DNA of 33,739 nt from Bacillota bacterium. GTDB taxonomy: Bacteria; Bacillota; SHA-98; UBA4971. Below the pieces are notes generated by a model. It made no database searches. It saw nothing but the letters and a program-made list of their open reading frames with translations, and was not told where the DNA came from. Location: assembly GCA_029551185.1 (NCBI GenBank), contig JAKPFY010000212.1, forward strand, positions 1-33,739, read 5' to 3'. Both the position numbers and the translations under genes were made by a program. This document shows positions 7,916-15,965 of the stretch, in pieces (the stretch's first letter is position 1; each line of letters begins with the position of its first letter).

Positions 7916-8701
7916 TTGAATCTTATTTTTATAGGCGATATCGTAGGCAGACCCGGGCGCCGTGCAGTGAAGACTGTTTTACCTGAACTCGTACATACTT
8001 ACAAGCCTGACGCTATAATAGCTAACGGGGAAAACGCAGCGGGAGGCCTTGGGCTTACTCAAGATACGGCTGAAGAGTTGCTAAACCTCGGAATTACAGT
8101 TCTGACAACCGGGAACCATGTCTGGAAGAAGAAGGAGTTCTATAGGTTCCTTGAAGATAATATGCGCGTTTTACGCCCTGCCAATTACCCGCCTGGGGCT
8201 CCGGGCAAGGGAGCTACAGTCATACAGTTGGCAAATGGAACGAGACTCGGTGTTGTTAACTTGATTGGCCGGGTCTTTATGTCTCCTCTGGATTGTCCTT
8301 TTCGAGTCGCAGATTCCATCGTCACTGAGCTCGAAGAGAAATGTGATTTGATCGTAGTGGACTTTCATGCTGAGGCCACATCAGAGAAAATTGCTATGGG
8401 CTGGTTCTTAGATGGAAGAGTAGCGTGTGTTGTCGGGACACACACCCATGTCCAGACTGCAGATGAAAGAATTCTTCCAGGAGGCACAGGGTACATATCT
8501 GACTTAGGCATGACAGGCCCGATAGACTCCGTGCTAGGAGTAAAAACTGATATTATTATAGACCGGTTCCTCAAAGGATTACCAAAGCAGTTTCAAATTG
8601 CGCAAGGTCCGACTGAACTGTGTGGGGTGGCGGTCACAGTCGATGAAAGCACCGGTAGGGCCAAAGCAATTAATAGGATCAAGGAAGCGGCTCTTCTTTG
8701 A
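7916..8701 (+). CDS. ymdB: YmdB-family metallophosphoesterase (2',3'-cyclic nucleotide phosphodiesterase)
   Basis: A 261-aa protein of the TIGR00282/YmdB family. The B. subtilis member hydrolyses 2',3'-cAMP and affects biofilm and motility choice, and its gene also lies downstream of rny. Calcineurin-like metal ligands are visible in order: GDIVGRPGR at the N-terminus, ANGENAAGG, TTGNHVW, VDFHAEATSEK, and GTHTHVQTADERILPGGTGYI. The TTG start at 7916 follows AAGGAGGA (7902-7909) by 6 nt. The length matches the family (about 265 aa). The link with RNase Y is logical because RNA decay yields 2',3'-cyclic nucleotides. Confidence 0.95.
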   Translation: MNLIFIGDIVGRPGRRAVKTVLPELVHTYKPDAIIANGENAAGGLGLTQDTAEELLNLGITVLTTGNHVWKKKEFYRFLEDNMRVLRPANYPPGAPGKGATVIQLANGTRLGVVNLIGRVFMSPLDCPFRVADSIVTELEEKCDLIVVDFHAEATSEKIAMGWFLDGRVACVVGTHTHVQTADERILPGGTGYISDLGMTGPIDSVLGVKTDIIIDRFLKGLPKQFQIAQGPTELCGVAVTVDESTGRAKAINRIKEAALL

Positions 8702-8716
8702 TATTAACCTACTGAC

Positions 8717-8748
8717 AGCCTTTCCAATGCCGGTGCAGGCTTTCTATT
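8717..8748 (+). terminator. Weak terminator-like hairpin after ymdB
   Basis: AGCCT (8718-8722) can pair with AGGCT (8737-8741), with an inner TGC/GCA pair, followed by TTCTATT. The helix is short and broken by an internal loop. Confidence 0.25.
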
Positions 8749-8867
8749 CCATCCGGGCAATTCACGTCTTTTGCATTTTATATAAGAATATGGCAGGAAA
8801 ATAATACCTTGATATCTAATACTTCATCCAAAACCGGCATTCTCGACCATACAAGGAGGAATTTGCT

Positions 8868-9128
8868 ATGGAAGTCCTCAAGGTGTCAGCAAAGTCGAAT
8901 CCCAATTCCGTGGCAGGAGCGTTGGCGGGAGTTGTAAGAGAACGGGGAAGCGCTGAGGTTCAGGCAGTGGGCGCAGCTGCACTGAATCAGGCTGTCAAGG
9001 CAGTTGCAATTGCCAGAGGGTTCGTGGCGCCGAGTGGGATAGATCTGGTAATGGTTCCCGCATTTACTGATGTGCAAATCGACGGGGAAGAAAGGACTGC
9101 TATTAAGTTAATTGTGCAGCCAAGGTAA
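8868..9128 (+). CDS. spoVS: Stage V sporulation protein S
   Basis: SpoVS is an 86-aa Alba-like protein needed for normal coat assembly and stage V in B. subtilis. Its nucleic-acid binding is inferred from its fold. The sequence is almost entirely family-conserved, including MEVLKVSAKSNPNSVAGALA at the start, VQAVGAAALNQAVKAVAIAR in the middle and PAFTDVQIDGEERTAIKLIV near the end. The ATG at 8868 has AAGGAGGA at 8853-8860. Upstream, AGGAAAAT (8795-8802) followed after 13 nt by CTAAT (8816-8820) resembles a sigma-H promoter with one -10 mismatch. That fits the sigma-H control known for B. subtilis spoVS but is weak evidence alone. Confidence 0.98.
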   Translation: MEVLKVSAKSNPNSVAGALAGVVRERGSAEVQAVGAAALNQAVKAVAIARGFVAPSGIDLVMVPAFTDVQIDGEERTAIKLIVQPR

Positions 9129-9260
9129 AATCACAAGAAATACTAAATGGTCATGGATGCCGAAAGCGGATGAATATACCTAGAGGTATTATGCGGGTCA
9201 AAGGCGAAGACTCTTTCCGACAAGTGGGGGGGGTGGACCGGAAAAAGAGGTGTCAAGCAA

Positions 9261-9803
9261 GTGGTTAGAGGCGAAAAGACTGTACTTCGTCCGCTTAATG
9301 ACGCCGATATCGAAGTCATATGTCAGTGGGAAGCGGATCAGCATATTGCCACTGCAGCATTTGAACATACCGATAGGCGTCTTTCGGTAAGCGAGGAATA
9401 CATGTCTCGGGTACATGCCCGCACCACAAGGATGTTCGCGATAGAAGCGAAAGACGGTGTACTGATCGGAGACATTGGCCTTGTGGAAATCAACTGGCGT
9501 AGAGGTGAAGCTGAACTCGTGGTTCGTATAGGGCACCCGGAATACCTTGGCAAAGGCTATGGGCATGACGCAGTTTCATCCCTCTTGGGCCATATGTTTT
9601 CCACTACAAAGCTGGACCGGGTTTACCTCCGAGTGCTGGCAGACAACGTACCGGCAGTAAAGTGCTTTGAAAAATGTGGATTCAAGAAGAATTGGGTAAT
9701 GACAAGGCAAATCACAAGGGAACAACCTCCCAAAAAGCTGTTTCTGATGGTAATTGAAAGAGACGGTAGAGATAGCGAAATCGGTTCAAACAAGGCATCA
9801 TAA
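9261..9803 (+). CDS. GNAT-family N-acetyltransferase (RimJ/RimL type)
   Basis: A 180-aa GCN5-related acetyltransferase. It opens with the usual LRPLNDADIEVICQWE strand-helix. Motif A, containing the acetyl-CoA pyrophosphate loop LGKGYG, is at 96-101, and DN-PAVKCFEKCGFKK is the motif B helix-strand typical of RimJ/RimL proteins. The acceptor cannot be told from sequence; a protein N-terminus, an amino acid or a drug are all possible. The GTG start at 9261 has AAAGAGGTG at 9244-9252. An eight-G run (9226-9233) lies in the leader. The gene sits between spoVS and the dcw cluster and ends before a large inverted repeat, so it looks like a separate unit. Confidence 0.9.
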   Translation: MVRGEKTVLRPLNDADIEVICQWEADQHIATAAFEHTDRRLSVSEEYMSRVHARTTRMFAIEAKDGVLIGDIGLVEINWRRGEAELVVRIGHPEYLGKGYGHDAVSSLLGHMFSTTKLDRVYLRVLADNVPAVKCFEKCGFKKNWVMTRQITREQPPKKLFLMVIERDGRDSEIGSNKAS

Positions 9804-9819
9804 TACATAACAGGAGTTT

Positions 9820-9874
9820 TCAATCAGGTAGAAGGCTGGTCGTTAGTCTGCCGGTCTCCTACCTGATTGATTTT
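9820..9874 (+). terminator. Large inverted repeat / terminator after the GNAT gene
   Basis: TCAATCAGGTAG (9820-9831) is perfectly repeated in inverse as CTACCTGATTGA (9859-9870), a 12-bp stem enclosing 27 nt that can pair further (GGC/GCC), followed by TTTT. It probably ends GNAT transcription. The rest of the gap to mraZ (9875-10211) shows no clear gene on the + strand and no RNA I recognise. Confidence 0.65.
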
Positions 9875-9970
9875 CATGTATTTCCCTATCGAATGGTGCG
9901 CTTTCTGTGTCTTCAGTACCGCCTCGGTGATTGCGTCCGGAACAACCCCGTTTCTCCTGCTTATTACCAT
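9824..9970 (-). pseudogene. Possible small gene or gene remnant, minus strand
   Basis: On the minus strand a stop-free stretch runs from 10015 to the stop at 9824-9826. From the ATG at 9970 it encodes 48 aa with protein-like composition (VISRRNGVVPDAITEAVLKT, then a Lys/His-rich part). An in-frame stop (10016-10018) precedes it, and similar-looking residues upstream of that stop suggest a longer gene broken by mutation. The only Shine-Dalgarno-like AGAGG is too far upstream. The tail runs through the inverted repeat at 9820-9874. I do not recognise the family; chance is a real alternative. Confidence 0.2.
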
Positions 9971-10211
9971 CTCATACCGAACAGAACCTCTTTCCAGAGA
10001 ACTCCTGAGACAATCCTATAAGAGAACACTTCTCATTCGCCGGGACTATCAGCGCCATACAGGCGTCACCAGTCGAAATGCTTGTCTAGATAGAATGTGA
10101 TGACCACGATTATTGTATTGTTTTGACAGATTAACCGGCCTACACAAACTGCAAAAAAGTCTTCATTCAGAAGAAGGAATTCACAGATAAATATAGAAGA
10201 GAATTGTTACC

Positions 10212-10240
10212 AATGTGGGACAAAGTGGGGAGAAGTGGTG
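10212..10240 (+). promoter_or_regulatory. MraZ operator: three GTGG repeats at 10-bp spacing
   Basis: GTGG occurs at 10215, 10225 and 10235, exactly 10 bp apart, preceded by AAT, AAA and GAA: AATGTGGG, AAAGTGGG, GAAGTGGT. This matches the known MraZ-binding pattern (TGGG repeats with 5-bp gaps in E. coli; AAAGTG-type 10-bp repeats in Mollicutes). The repeats overlap the mraZ ribosome binding site and first GTG codons, consistent with autorepression of the dcw operon by MraZ. Confidence 0.75.
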
Positions 10241-10741
10241 AATCCAGAGATTCCTATGTTCATCGGAACCTATGAACATACTATCGACGATAAAGGCAGA
10301 CTGGCTATCCCTGCAAAATTCAGAGATGGGCTTGGAGACCGCTTTTTTGCCACCAGAGGGTTGGATAAATGCCTATTCATATTCCCAAAGAATGAATGGG
10401 AAAGACAGCTTGCTGAATTTGCAAAACTCCCCCTTACAATGCGGGATGCAAGAGCATATAGCAGATTATTCTTCTCGGGAGCATGTGAATGCGAACTGGA
10501 TAAGCAAGGCCGAATTAATATTCCCGCCTATCTCAGAGAATACGCCGGACTTGCCAAAGAAGCGATAGTAATCGGTGTCATGACGAGAGTTGAGATCTGG
10601 AGTCAAGAGGTATGGATGGGTTACTCAAGCGAAGCAGAGGAATCCTATGAAGAGATAGCGGAGAAGCTGTCTCATGGCGGCGAGAGTCGTAAATCAAATA
10701 GACAGGCTGATGACGCAGATGAAACCAAATGCCAAAGATGA
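10235..10741 (+). CDS. mraZ: Transcriptional regulator MraZ
   Basis: MraZ is a ring-forming DNA-binding protein with two AbrB-like (SpoVT) half-domains that represses the dcw operon. From 10235 it has 168 aa, and both D-x-x-G-R signatures are present: DDKGRLAIPAKFR from 18 and DKQGRINIPAYLR from 89. Candidate starts are GTG 10235, GTG 10238 (better spaced after GGGGAG, 10227-10232) and ATG 10256, which gives the commonest family start, M-F-x-G-x-Y, but lacks a binding site. The C-terminus has a long acidic and polar tail. Its 3' end overlaps rsmH. GAAGGAATT (10173-10181) upstream fits a sigma-H -35, but the matching -10 is poor, so the main promoter is not identified. Confidence 0.96.
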   Translation: MVNPEIPMFIGTYEHTIDDKGRLAIPAKFRDGLGDRFFATRGLDKCLFIFPKNEWERQLAEFAKLPLTMRDARAYSRLFFSGACECELDKQGRINIPAYLREYAGLAKEAIVIGVMTRVEIWSQEVWMGYSSEAEESYEEIAEKLSHGGESRKSNRQADDADETKCQR

Positions 10742-11633
10742 ATATCATACGCCTGTGATGTCAGACGAGGTAGTCTGGTTAATACATCCTAGGCCGGGCG
10801 GAGTCTACATTGACTGTACCCTGGGAAGCGGGGGACATGCCCTCGGCTTGTTGGAATTCGCCGGCGCCGGAGCTCAAGTTATAGGGATCGACAGAGACCA
10901 AGATGCGATCTCAGCTGCGAAGGAAAGATTGAACATCTTTCGTGATACAGTCACTTTTGTGCACGGAAACTTCAGCGACTTACAGGATATTGTGAAGAAC
11001 CTTGGGATTTTGAAAGCAGACGGAATCCTGTTCGATCTCGGAGTTTCCAGCCACCAATTGGATGAGGCTGAAAGAGGCTTCTCATACATGGAAGACGGAC
11101 CTCTTGACATGAGAATGGGGCAAGAAGCAGGACCGTCTGCCAAAGACCTTATAAACACCCTGTCAGCCGAAGAAATCGCATCCATACTTAAGACTTACGG
11201 TGAAGAACGCTGGGCAGATCGTATAGCGGAATTCATAGTAAAGCGGCGTGATAAGGCGCCGGTGACTACAACCGGTGAACTTGCAGATATTGTTAAAGCT
11301 GCTATACCGGCAAAGGCCAGAAGATCCGGCCCTCATCCTGCACGTCGCACATTTCAAGCTCTTAGGATTGCAGTAAACCAAGAGCTGGACAATCTACACG
11401 CAGGCTTGGATCAAGCCATAAGAATCCTTCGTTCAGGGGGACGACTTGTGGTTATCTCTTACCACTCCTTGGAAGACCGGATTGTAAAGACGACATTTCT
11501 TAAGATGTCCAGCCCGAAGGGTCAAGACAGTCTTCGAATCTTAACTAAGAAACCCATAGTCCCATGTATGGAGGAGATTATTGCTAATCCCAGGTCCCGG
11601 AGCGCAAAGCTTAGAGCAGCAGAAAAGTTCTAA
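10674..11633 (+). CDS. rsmH: 16S rRNA (cytosine(1402)-N(4))-methyltransferase RsmH
   Basis: RsmH (MraW) uses S-adenosylmethionine to N4-methylate C1402 of 16S rRNA at the P site. The SAM-binding motif YIDCTLGSGGHALGLLE is near 45-61, followed by GIDRDQDAI. FDLGVSSHQLD, then RGFSY and GPLDMRM, marks the RsmH core. HPARRTFQALRIAVNQEL and VISYHSLEDRIVK mark the C-terminal part. The ATG at 10674 follows GCGGAG by 10 nt and gives 319 aa. The ATG at 10719 (M-K-P-N..., just before YHTPVM) gives a more usual N-terminus and is an alternative. Overlap with mraZ by up to 68 nt implies translational coupling. Confidence 0.96.
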   Translation: MAARVVNQIDRLMTQMKPNAKDEYHTPVMSDEVVWLIHPRPGGVYIDCTLGSGGHALGLLEFAGAGAQVIGIDRDQDAISAAKERLNIFRDTVTFVHGNFSDLQDIVKNLGILKADGILFDLGVSSHQLDEAERGFSYMEDGPLDMRMGQEAGPSAKDLINTLSAEEIASILKTYGEERWADRIAEFIVKRRDKAPVTTTGELADIVKAAIPAKARRSGPHPARRTFQALRIAVNQELDNLHAGLDQAIRILRSGGRLVVISYHSLEDRIVKTTFLKMSSPKGQDSLRILTKKPIVPCMEEIIANPRSRSAKLRAAEKF

Positions 11634-11655
11634 GCGACTTGGGGAGGGAATACAG

Positions 11656-12198
11656 ATGGTACCAGCGACAGCTAAGCCTTTACCGAAAGCAAAAAAAGGA
11701 ACTAAGCAAACTCAACGAAAACCCAAAGAGACCTGCAAAGAGCCGAAAAGAACTGCAGGTCTGGGCAAGCGAATGCTTACAGCAATACTCGTTACCGGAC
11801 TTCTTATCGGAAGTTTGGCGCTACGAGCTCAAGTGCTTGATGCAGGTTACGAGTTGCACACTCTTGAGCATCTGCTTGCAGCCACTCAGACGAAATACGA
11901 TCGACTCAGTTTATCAATAGCCCAGTTAAGCTCACTTACAAGGATTGAAAGGGACGCTATGGTATCTCTTGGTATGACAAAACCCGAGAAGACTGAATTC
12001 ATCATGGTAGCGTCTGTGACTAATCGCCCCCCTTTGGCTGATGATTCTCACAGAGAAGTCTCTCGGAAACCTTCAGGCCTGGCGACGCAGATCTCAGCTC
12101 GAACTGAGGATATCCTCATAGGCCTTATTTCACCTTTTGTCGCCAGATGGTTCTACGATATTCCCAAGAACGACCATCCAAGAGTCAGGCCTAAATAG
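11656..12198 (+). CDS. ftsL: Cell division protein FtsL-like
   Basis: A bitopic divisome protein that would pair with DivIC/FtsB and FtsQ to activate septal synthesis. From the ATG at 11656 (GGGGAGGGAA at 11641-11650) it has 180 aa. It has a Lys/Pro-rich cytoplasmic tail (1-39), one membrane helix (about 40-57), and an extracytoplasmic coiled coil (about 65-95). The FtsL-type segment ending ERDAMVSLGMTKPEKTEFIMV includes the conserved LGM. FtsL proteins diverge strongly, so the call rests on topology, this motif and position between rsmH and the PBP gene. The C-terminal extension (about 125-180) is longer than in typical FtsL and has no obvious function. Confidence 0.85.
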   Translation: MVPATAKPLPKAKKGTKQTQRKPKETCKEPKRTAGLGKRMLTAILVTGLLIGSLALRAQVLDAGYELHTLEHLLAATQTKYDRLSLSIAQLSSLTRIERDAMVSLGMTKPEKTEFIMVASVTNRPPLADDSHREVSRKPSGLATQISARTEDILIGLISPFVARWFYDIPKNDHPRVRPK

Positions 12199-12221
12199 AC
12201 TATTAAGGCAGGGAACAGTCT

Positions 12222-14336
12222 GTGTCTATCCACTCGAGCATTACCATGAAAAAGAGGGTAGGCTCGCTTTTTCTTATGTGTGCAACAGTCACCCTTTTTC
12301 TTATTGGGAGACTCTTCTGGGTGCAAGTTGCGAAAAATGAGCATTATCGCAAGCTGGCTCTGGATCAACGGCTTTATCCAGTTCCTGTAGACGCCCGCAG
12401 GGGAACTATCCGAGACGTCAAAGGCAGGGAACTGGCGGTAAGTGTCAGCGCTGATGCAGTATATGCAATCCCGGCTGACATAGATGATCCATTGGAAACC
12501 GCCAAACAGGTCTCTAGGATCCTAGGGCTTGATGCAGAAACCGTAAGAAAGAAACTCTCGGAACCCCAAGCCACGGTATGGATAGACCGCAGAGTGGATC
12601 CTGAAAAAGCAGCCTCTCTTCGAAAACTCAATCTCAGAGGGATCGGATTTGCAGAGCGTGGCCAAAGATTCTACCCAAAAGACAAGCTTGCAGCCCATGT
12701 CCTGGGCATAGTGGGAATAGATAATCAGGGGCTTGAGGGGATTGAAGTGCAGTATGACTCCTTCCTGCAAGGAACCAGGGGGCAGGTGAGGTCGGAACGC
12801 GATGCAACAGGGAAAGAGATCCCAGGTGGAGTCACCGAGTTCATACCACCTGTAGACGGCAATGACCTGTATCTTACCATAGATGAAGTAATTCAGTACA
12901 TCGTCGAGCGCGAGCTGGATAAAGGAATGGCAGAACTCAAGGCAAAGCGAGGAATGATTCTGGCCATGGACCCGAAAACCGGGGCTGTGTTAGCTATGGC
13001 TTCAAGGCCTGCTTACAATCCTAACCGGTATTTTGAGGAATCGGACTCCTTGCGTAGAAACCCAATAGTATCAGACGCGTATGAGCCCGGATCCACCTTC
13101 AAAATAGTTACAGCTGCTGCAGCCCTGGAAGAAGGTGTTGTACGGCCGGATGATACCTTCTTCGACCCAGGATTCATAAAGGTGGGTGATAGGCACTTAA
13201 GGTGTTGGCTTGCGGGAGGCCACGGCAGTCAAACATTTACCGAAGCTACTGAAAACTCGTGTAACGTAGTGTTCGCAACTCTAGGCGCCAGGCTGGGGCA
13301 GGAACGCTTCTATAAGTATATTCAGGCATTCGGATTTGGAAGCCCTCTAGGAATTGACTATCCGGGTGAAGCAACCGGCCTTCTCCAACGTCCGAAGAGC
13401 GTCGGTCCCGTAGAGCTGGCCAATATCTCATTTGGGCAAGGGATTTCCGTAACTCCCATTCAGTTATTGTCTGCGCTTTCGGCAATCGCAAACGGCGGCA
13501 CTCTAATGCGTCCGCAGCTTGTCTCGAAAATTGTTGATCCTGAAGGGTTTGTCGTGAAGGAATTCAAAGAAGACCCCATAAGACAGGTTATTAGTAAGGA
13601 CACGTCAAAAGAGCTTTCTCTGATACTGGAGTCGGTGGTAGTCAACGGGTCCGGATTCAGAGCCAAGGTACCCGGCTATCGTGTGGCAGGTAAAACAGGA
13701 ACCGCAGAAAAGCCTGAAAAAGGTGGATATTCAGATAAACGAGTCGCTTCTTTCTTGGGATTCGCGCCTGTTGAAGACCCGAAAATAGCAATCATCGTAA
13801 TCTGGGATGAGCCGGATGTCGGCACAAGCTACGGCGGAGTTGTGGCAGCTCCCACATTCCAAGCGATACTAAAGGATGTCCTGAGGTATATGGAGATTCC
13901 ACCAAGCATGCCCCCTGAGGAGAAGGAACAAAGCCAGGAGAGCCAACAAGTGATTGTGCCGAATCTTATCGGCCGCAATCTTGACGATGCAGCAAGACTC
14001 CTCGTAGCCCAGTTCGGCCTTGATGTCTCAACAAAAGGCCAAGGTGTTAGAGTCGTTCATCAGATACCTGCCCCTCAGGCTAAGGTCACAAGAGGCACTA
14101 CTGTCATCCTTTACTTGGATCAACCTGAATCCTATAATGTAGAGGGTGAAGTCATAGTTCCCAATGTTATAGGCAAGACCATGAAAGATGTTGCAGTTAT
14201 TCTATCGGACTTAGGCCTTCGCATGGAAGCTGAAGGCACTGGGGTGGCTAAGAGTTCCCAGCCTCAACATGGAACGTCTGTCAAGCGTGGAGCAGTCGTC
14301 CAGGTCAGGTTTGAGCCACTCTCACATGACCGATAG
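12222..14336 (+). CDS. Class B penicillin-binding protein with two PASTA domains (SpoVD/PbpB/FtsI type)
   Basis: A monofunctional D,D-transpeptidase for septal peptidoglycan crosslinking, with its N-terminus in the membrane and its bulk outside. In its 704 aa: a membrane helix (about 12-30), the PBP dimerisation domain (about 55-205), and a transpeptidase domain with S-x-x-K (STFK, 291-294), S-x-N (SCN, 346-348) and K-T-G (KTGT, 491-494). All three catalytic motifs are intact. Two PASTA domains follow (about 577-637 and 645-700). B. subtilis splits this role between vegetative PbpB (two PASTA) and sporulation SpoVD (one); only one gene is present here and it may do both. GTG 12222 follows AAGGCAGGGA; the ATG at 12246 has no binding site. 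Confidence 0.95.
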   Translation: MSIHSSITMKKRVGSLFLMCATVTLFLIGRLFWVQVAKNEHYRKLALDQRLYPVPVDARRGTIRDVKGRELAVSVSADAVYAIPADIDDPLETAKQVSRILGLDAETVRKKLSEPQATVWIDRRVDPEKAASLRKLNLRGIGFAERGQRFYPKDKLAAHVLGIVGIDNQGLEGIEVQYDSFLQGTRGQVRSERDATGKEIPGGVTEFIPPVDGNDLYLTIDEVIQYIVERELDKGMAELKAKRGMILAMDPKTGAVLAMASRPAYNPNRYFEESDSLRRNPIVSDAYEPGSTFKIVTAAAALEEGVVRPDDTFFDPGFIKVGDRHLRCWLAGGHGSQTFTEATENSCNVVFATLGARLGQERFYKYIQAFGFGSPLGIDYPGEATGLLQRPKSVGPVELANISFGQGISVTPIQLLSALSAIANGGTLMRPQLVSKIVDPEGFVVKEFKEDPIRQVISKDTSKELSLILESVVVNGSGFRAKVPGYRVAGKTGTAEKPEKGGYSDKRVASFLGFAPVEDPKIAIIVIWDEPDVGTSYGGVVAAPTFQAILKDVLRYMEIPPSMPPEEKEQSQESQQVIVPNLIGRNLDDAARLLVAQFGLDVSTKGQGVRVVHQIPAPQAKVTRGTTVILYLDQPESYNVEGEVIVPNVIGKTMKDVAVILSDLGLRMEAEGTGVAKSSQPQHGTSVKRGAVVQVRFEPLSHDR

Positions 14337-14447
14337 CATGAGTTGCAGATGATTATCTGATACTTGTCATATTAGGCAATCATAGGCGAAATAATGGTAA
14401 TAACTATGTCCAACGTTGACGCCAAGAAATGATAGGTGGGCGTGCAA

Positions 14448-15965
14448 GTGAAAAGACTCAAAAGTCTTATTGTACAATCAGGAGTAAGGCCATATAGCTT
14501 GACTGGAAATACTGGCGTGGAGATTCAAGGAATCACTTATGATTCCCGCAAAATCGCACCCGGATATTTGTTTGTATGCATACGCGGTGAACACCATGAC
14601 GGTCATGCCTATATCCCTGAAGCAGCATCAAAAGGCGCAGCAGCAGTTGTTATAGACAGCGACACGGAGATTCCGGATACACTCAGCGCTGTAAGAGTCA
14701 GCGATTCCCGAAAAGCTTTAGGTGATATTGCCAAAGCTTTCTATGATAACCCATCAGCATCTATGTTTTGTATCGGAGTAACCGGCACCAAAGGCAAGAC
14801 CACTACAACGCATCTTATTAAGAGCGTACTGGATGAAGCAGGAATGTCCTGTGGAGTCATAGGTACTCTCGGCTGCATTTCGCGGAATCTTGTAATTCCT
14901 GCAAAACACACTACCCCTGAGTCATCAGACATTCAGGAATTTCTTGCGAAGATGCGAGCCTCTGAAGAAAAAGCGGTAGCGATAGAGGTTTCATCCCATG
15001 CCATCGATCTTCAGAGAATAAGAGGAGTGGACTTCGATGTAGGAGTGTTCACTAATATCGGCCATGATCACCTGGATTTTCACGGTTCATTCAGCGACTA
15101 TCTTGCCACAAAGGCGTCTTTCTTTGAAAACCTTGGGACAATTCCCGATAGCCGGAAGAACGGTGAAGAAGCCAGGATTTCAATTATAAACGTGGATGAC
15201 CCCAACTCCGGTTTCATCTTGTCGAAGACACATACACAAGTCCTGACTTACGGGATTTCTGACGCTTCAGCCTCTATAACCGCCAAAGAGATCAGGTTGT
15301 GCGGGAAGACCACTTCTTTCGTAGCCTCTACGCCGCATGCAAGTTTCCCTGTTTCTCTTAATCTTAAGGGGATCTTTAATGTATATAATGCCCTTGCCGC
15401 GATAGCGTGCGGGCTTGCAAAAGGACTGGATCCTGACACAATAAGCTCAGGGCTTCGATCCCTGAAAGGGGTGCCCGGCAGGTTCGAGGCGGTAGATGAA
15501 GGCCAGCCCTTTTCGGTTATAGTTGATTATGCCCATACCCCTGACAGCCTGGAAAGCGTCTTGAGGGAGGCCAGGCGCCTTGGATCCGGCTGTCTGACTG
15601 TCGTATTTGGTTGCGGGGGAGACAGAGACAGGTCCAAAAGGCCTGCGATGGGAAAGATCGCAGCAACCTTAGCGGACCGCGTAATAGTTACTACAGACAA
15701 TCCCAGGACGGAAGAGCCCTATGATATTTGCAAAGAAATCGAAAAAGGCATCCTTCAAGTGGGAAGGCCACGCCTGGGATATGAAATAATCCTGGATAGG
15801 GCCTCTGCCATACAAAGTGCAATTTTCTCGGCGCAAGAAGGCGATGTTTTGATCATCGCAGGCAAAGGGCATGAAACATATCAAATATTCCGTGATACAA
15901 CCATCCATTTTGACGACAGAGAAGTAGCAAAGAGTCTCTTGAGGGAGCGTATGGAGAATGCCTGA
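14448..15965 (+). CDS. murE: UDP-MurNAc-L-Ala-D-Glu:meso-diaminopimelate ligase
   Basis: MurE adds the third stem residue to UDP-MurNAc-dipeptide using ATP. From GTG 14448 the protein has 505 aa. The ATP loop TGTKGKTT is at 112-119, HTTPES (substrate-binding) is at 154-159, and VDYAHTPDSLE is at 359-369. The specificity motif DNPR is at 417-420, which indicates meso-diaminopimelate and not lysine. Upstream in-frame GTGs at 14436 and 14442 overlap or touch AGGTGGG (14434-14440), whereas 14448 is spaced 7 nt and gives M-K-R-L. A 111-nt gap after the PBP gene contains only a weak ATGATT/AATCAT repeat. The 3' end overlaps murF by 8 nt. Confidence 0.97.
   Translation: MKRLKSLIVQSGVRPYSLTGNTGVEIQGITYDSRKIAPGYLFVCIRGEHHDGHAYIPEAASKGAAAVVIDSDTEIPDTLSAVRVSDSRKALGDIAKAFYDNPSASMFCIGVTGTKGKTTTTHLIKSVLDEAGMSCGVIGTLGCISRNLVIPAKHTTPESSDIQEFLAKMRASEEKAVAIEVSSHAIDLQRIRGVDFDVGVFTNIGHDHLDFHGSFSDYLATKASFFENLGTIPDSRKNGEEARISIINVDDPNSGFILSKTHTQVLTYGISDASASITAKEIRLCGKTTSFVASTPHASFPVSLNLKGIFNVYNALAAIACGLAKGLDPDTISSGLRSLKGVPGRFEAVDEGQPFSVIVDYAHTPDSLESVLREARRLGSGCLTVVFGCGGDRDRSKRPAMGKIAATLADRVIVTTDNPRTEEPYDICKEIEKGILQVGRPRLGYEIILDRASAIQSAIFSAQEGDVLIIAGKGHETYQIFRDTTIHFDDREVAKSLLRERMENA

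Noticed and set aside
9867-10100. Plus-strand 77-aa open frame between the GNAT gene and mraZ
   Set aside because: It starts within the arm of a terminator-like inverted repeat, lacks a ribosome binding site and has a composition unlike a real protein.
10123-10151. TTGACA at 10123 as an mraZ promoter
   Set aside because: No acceptable -10 element occurs at 16-19 bp spacing.
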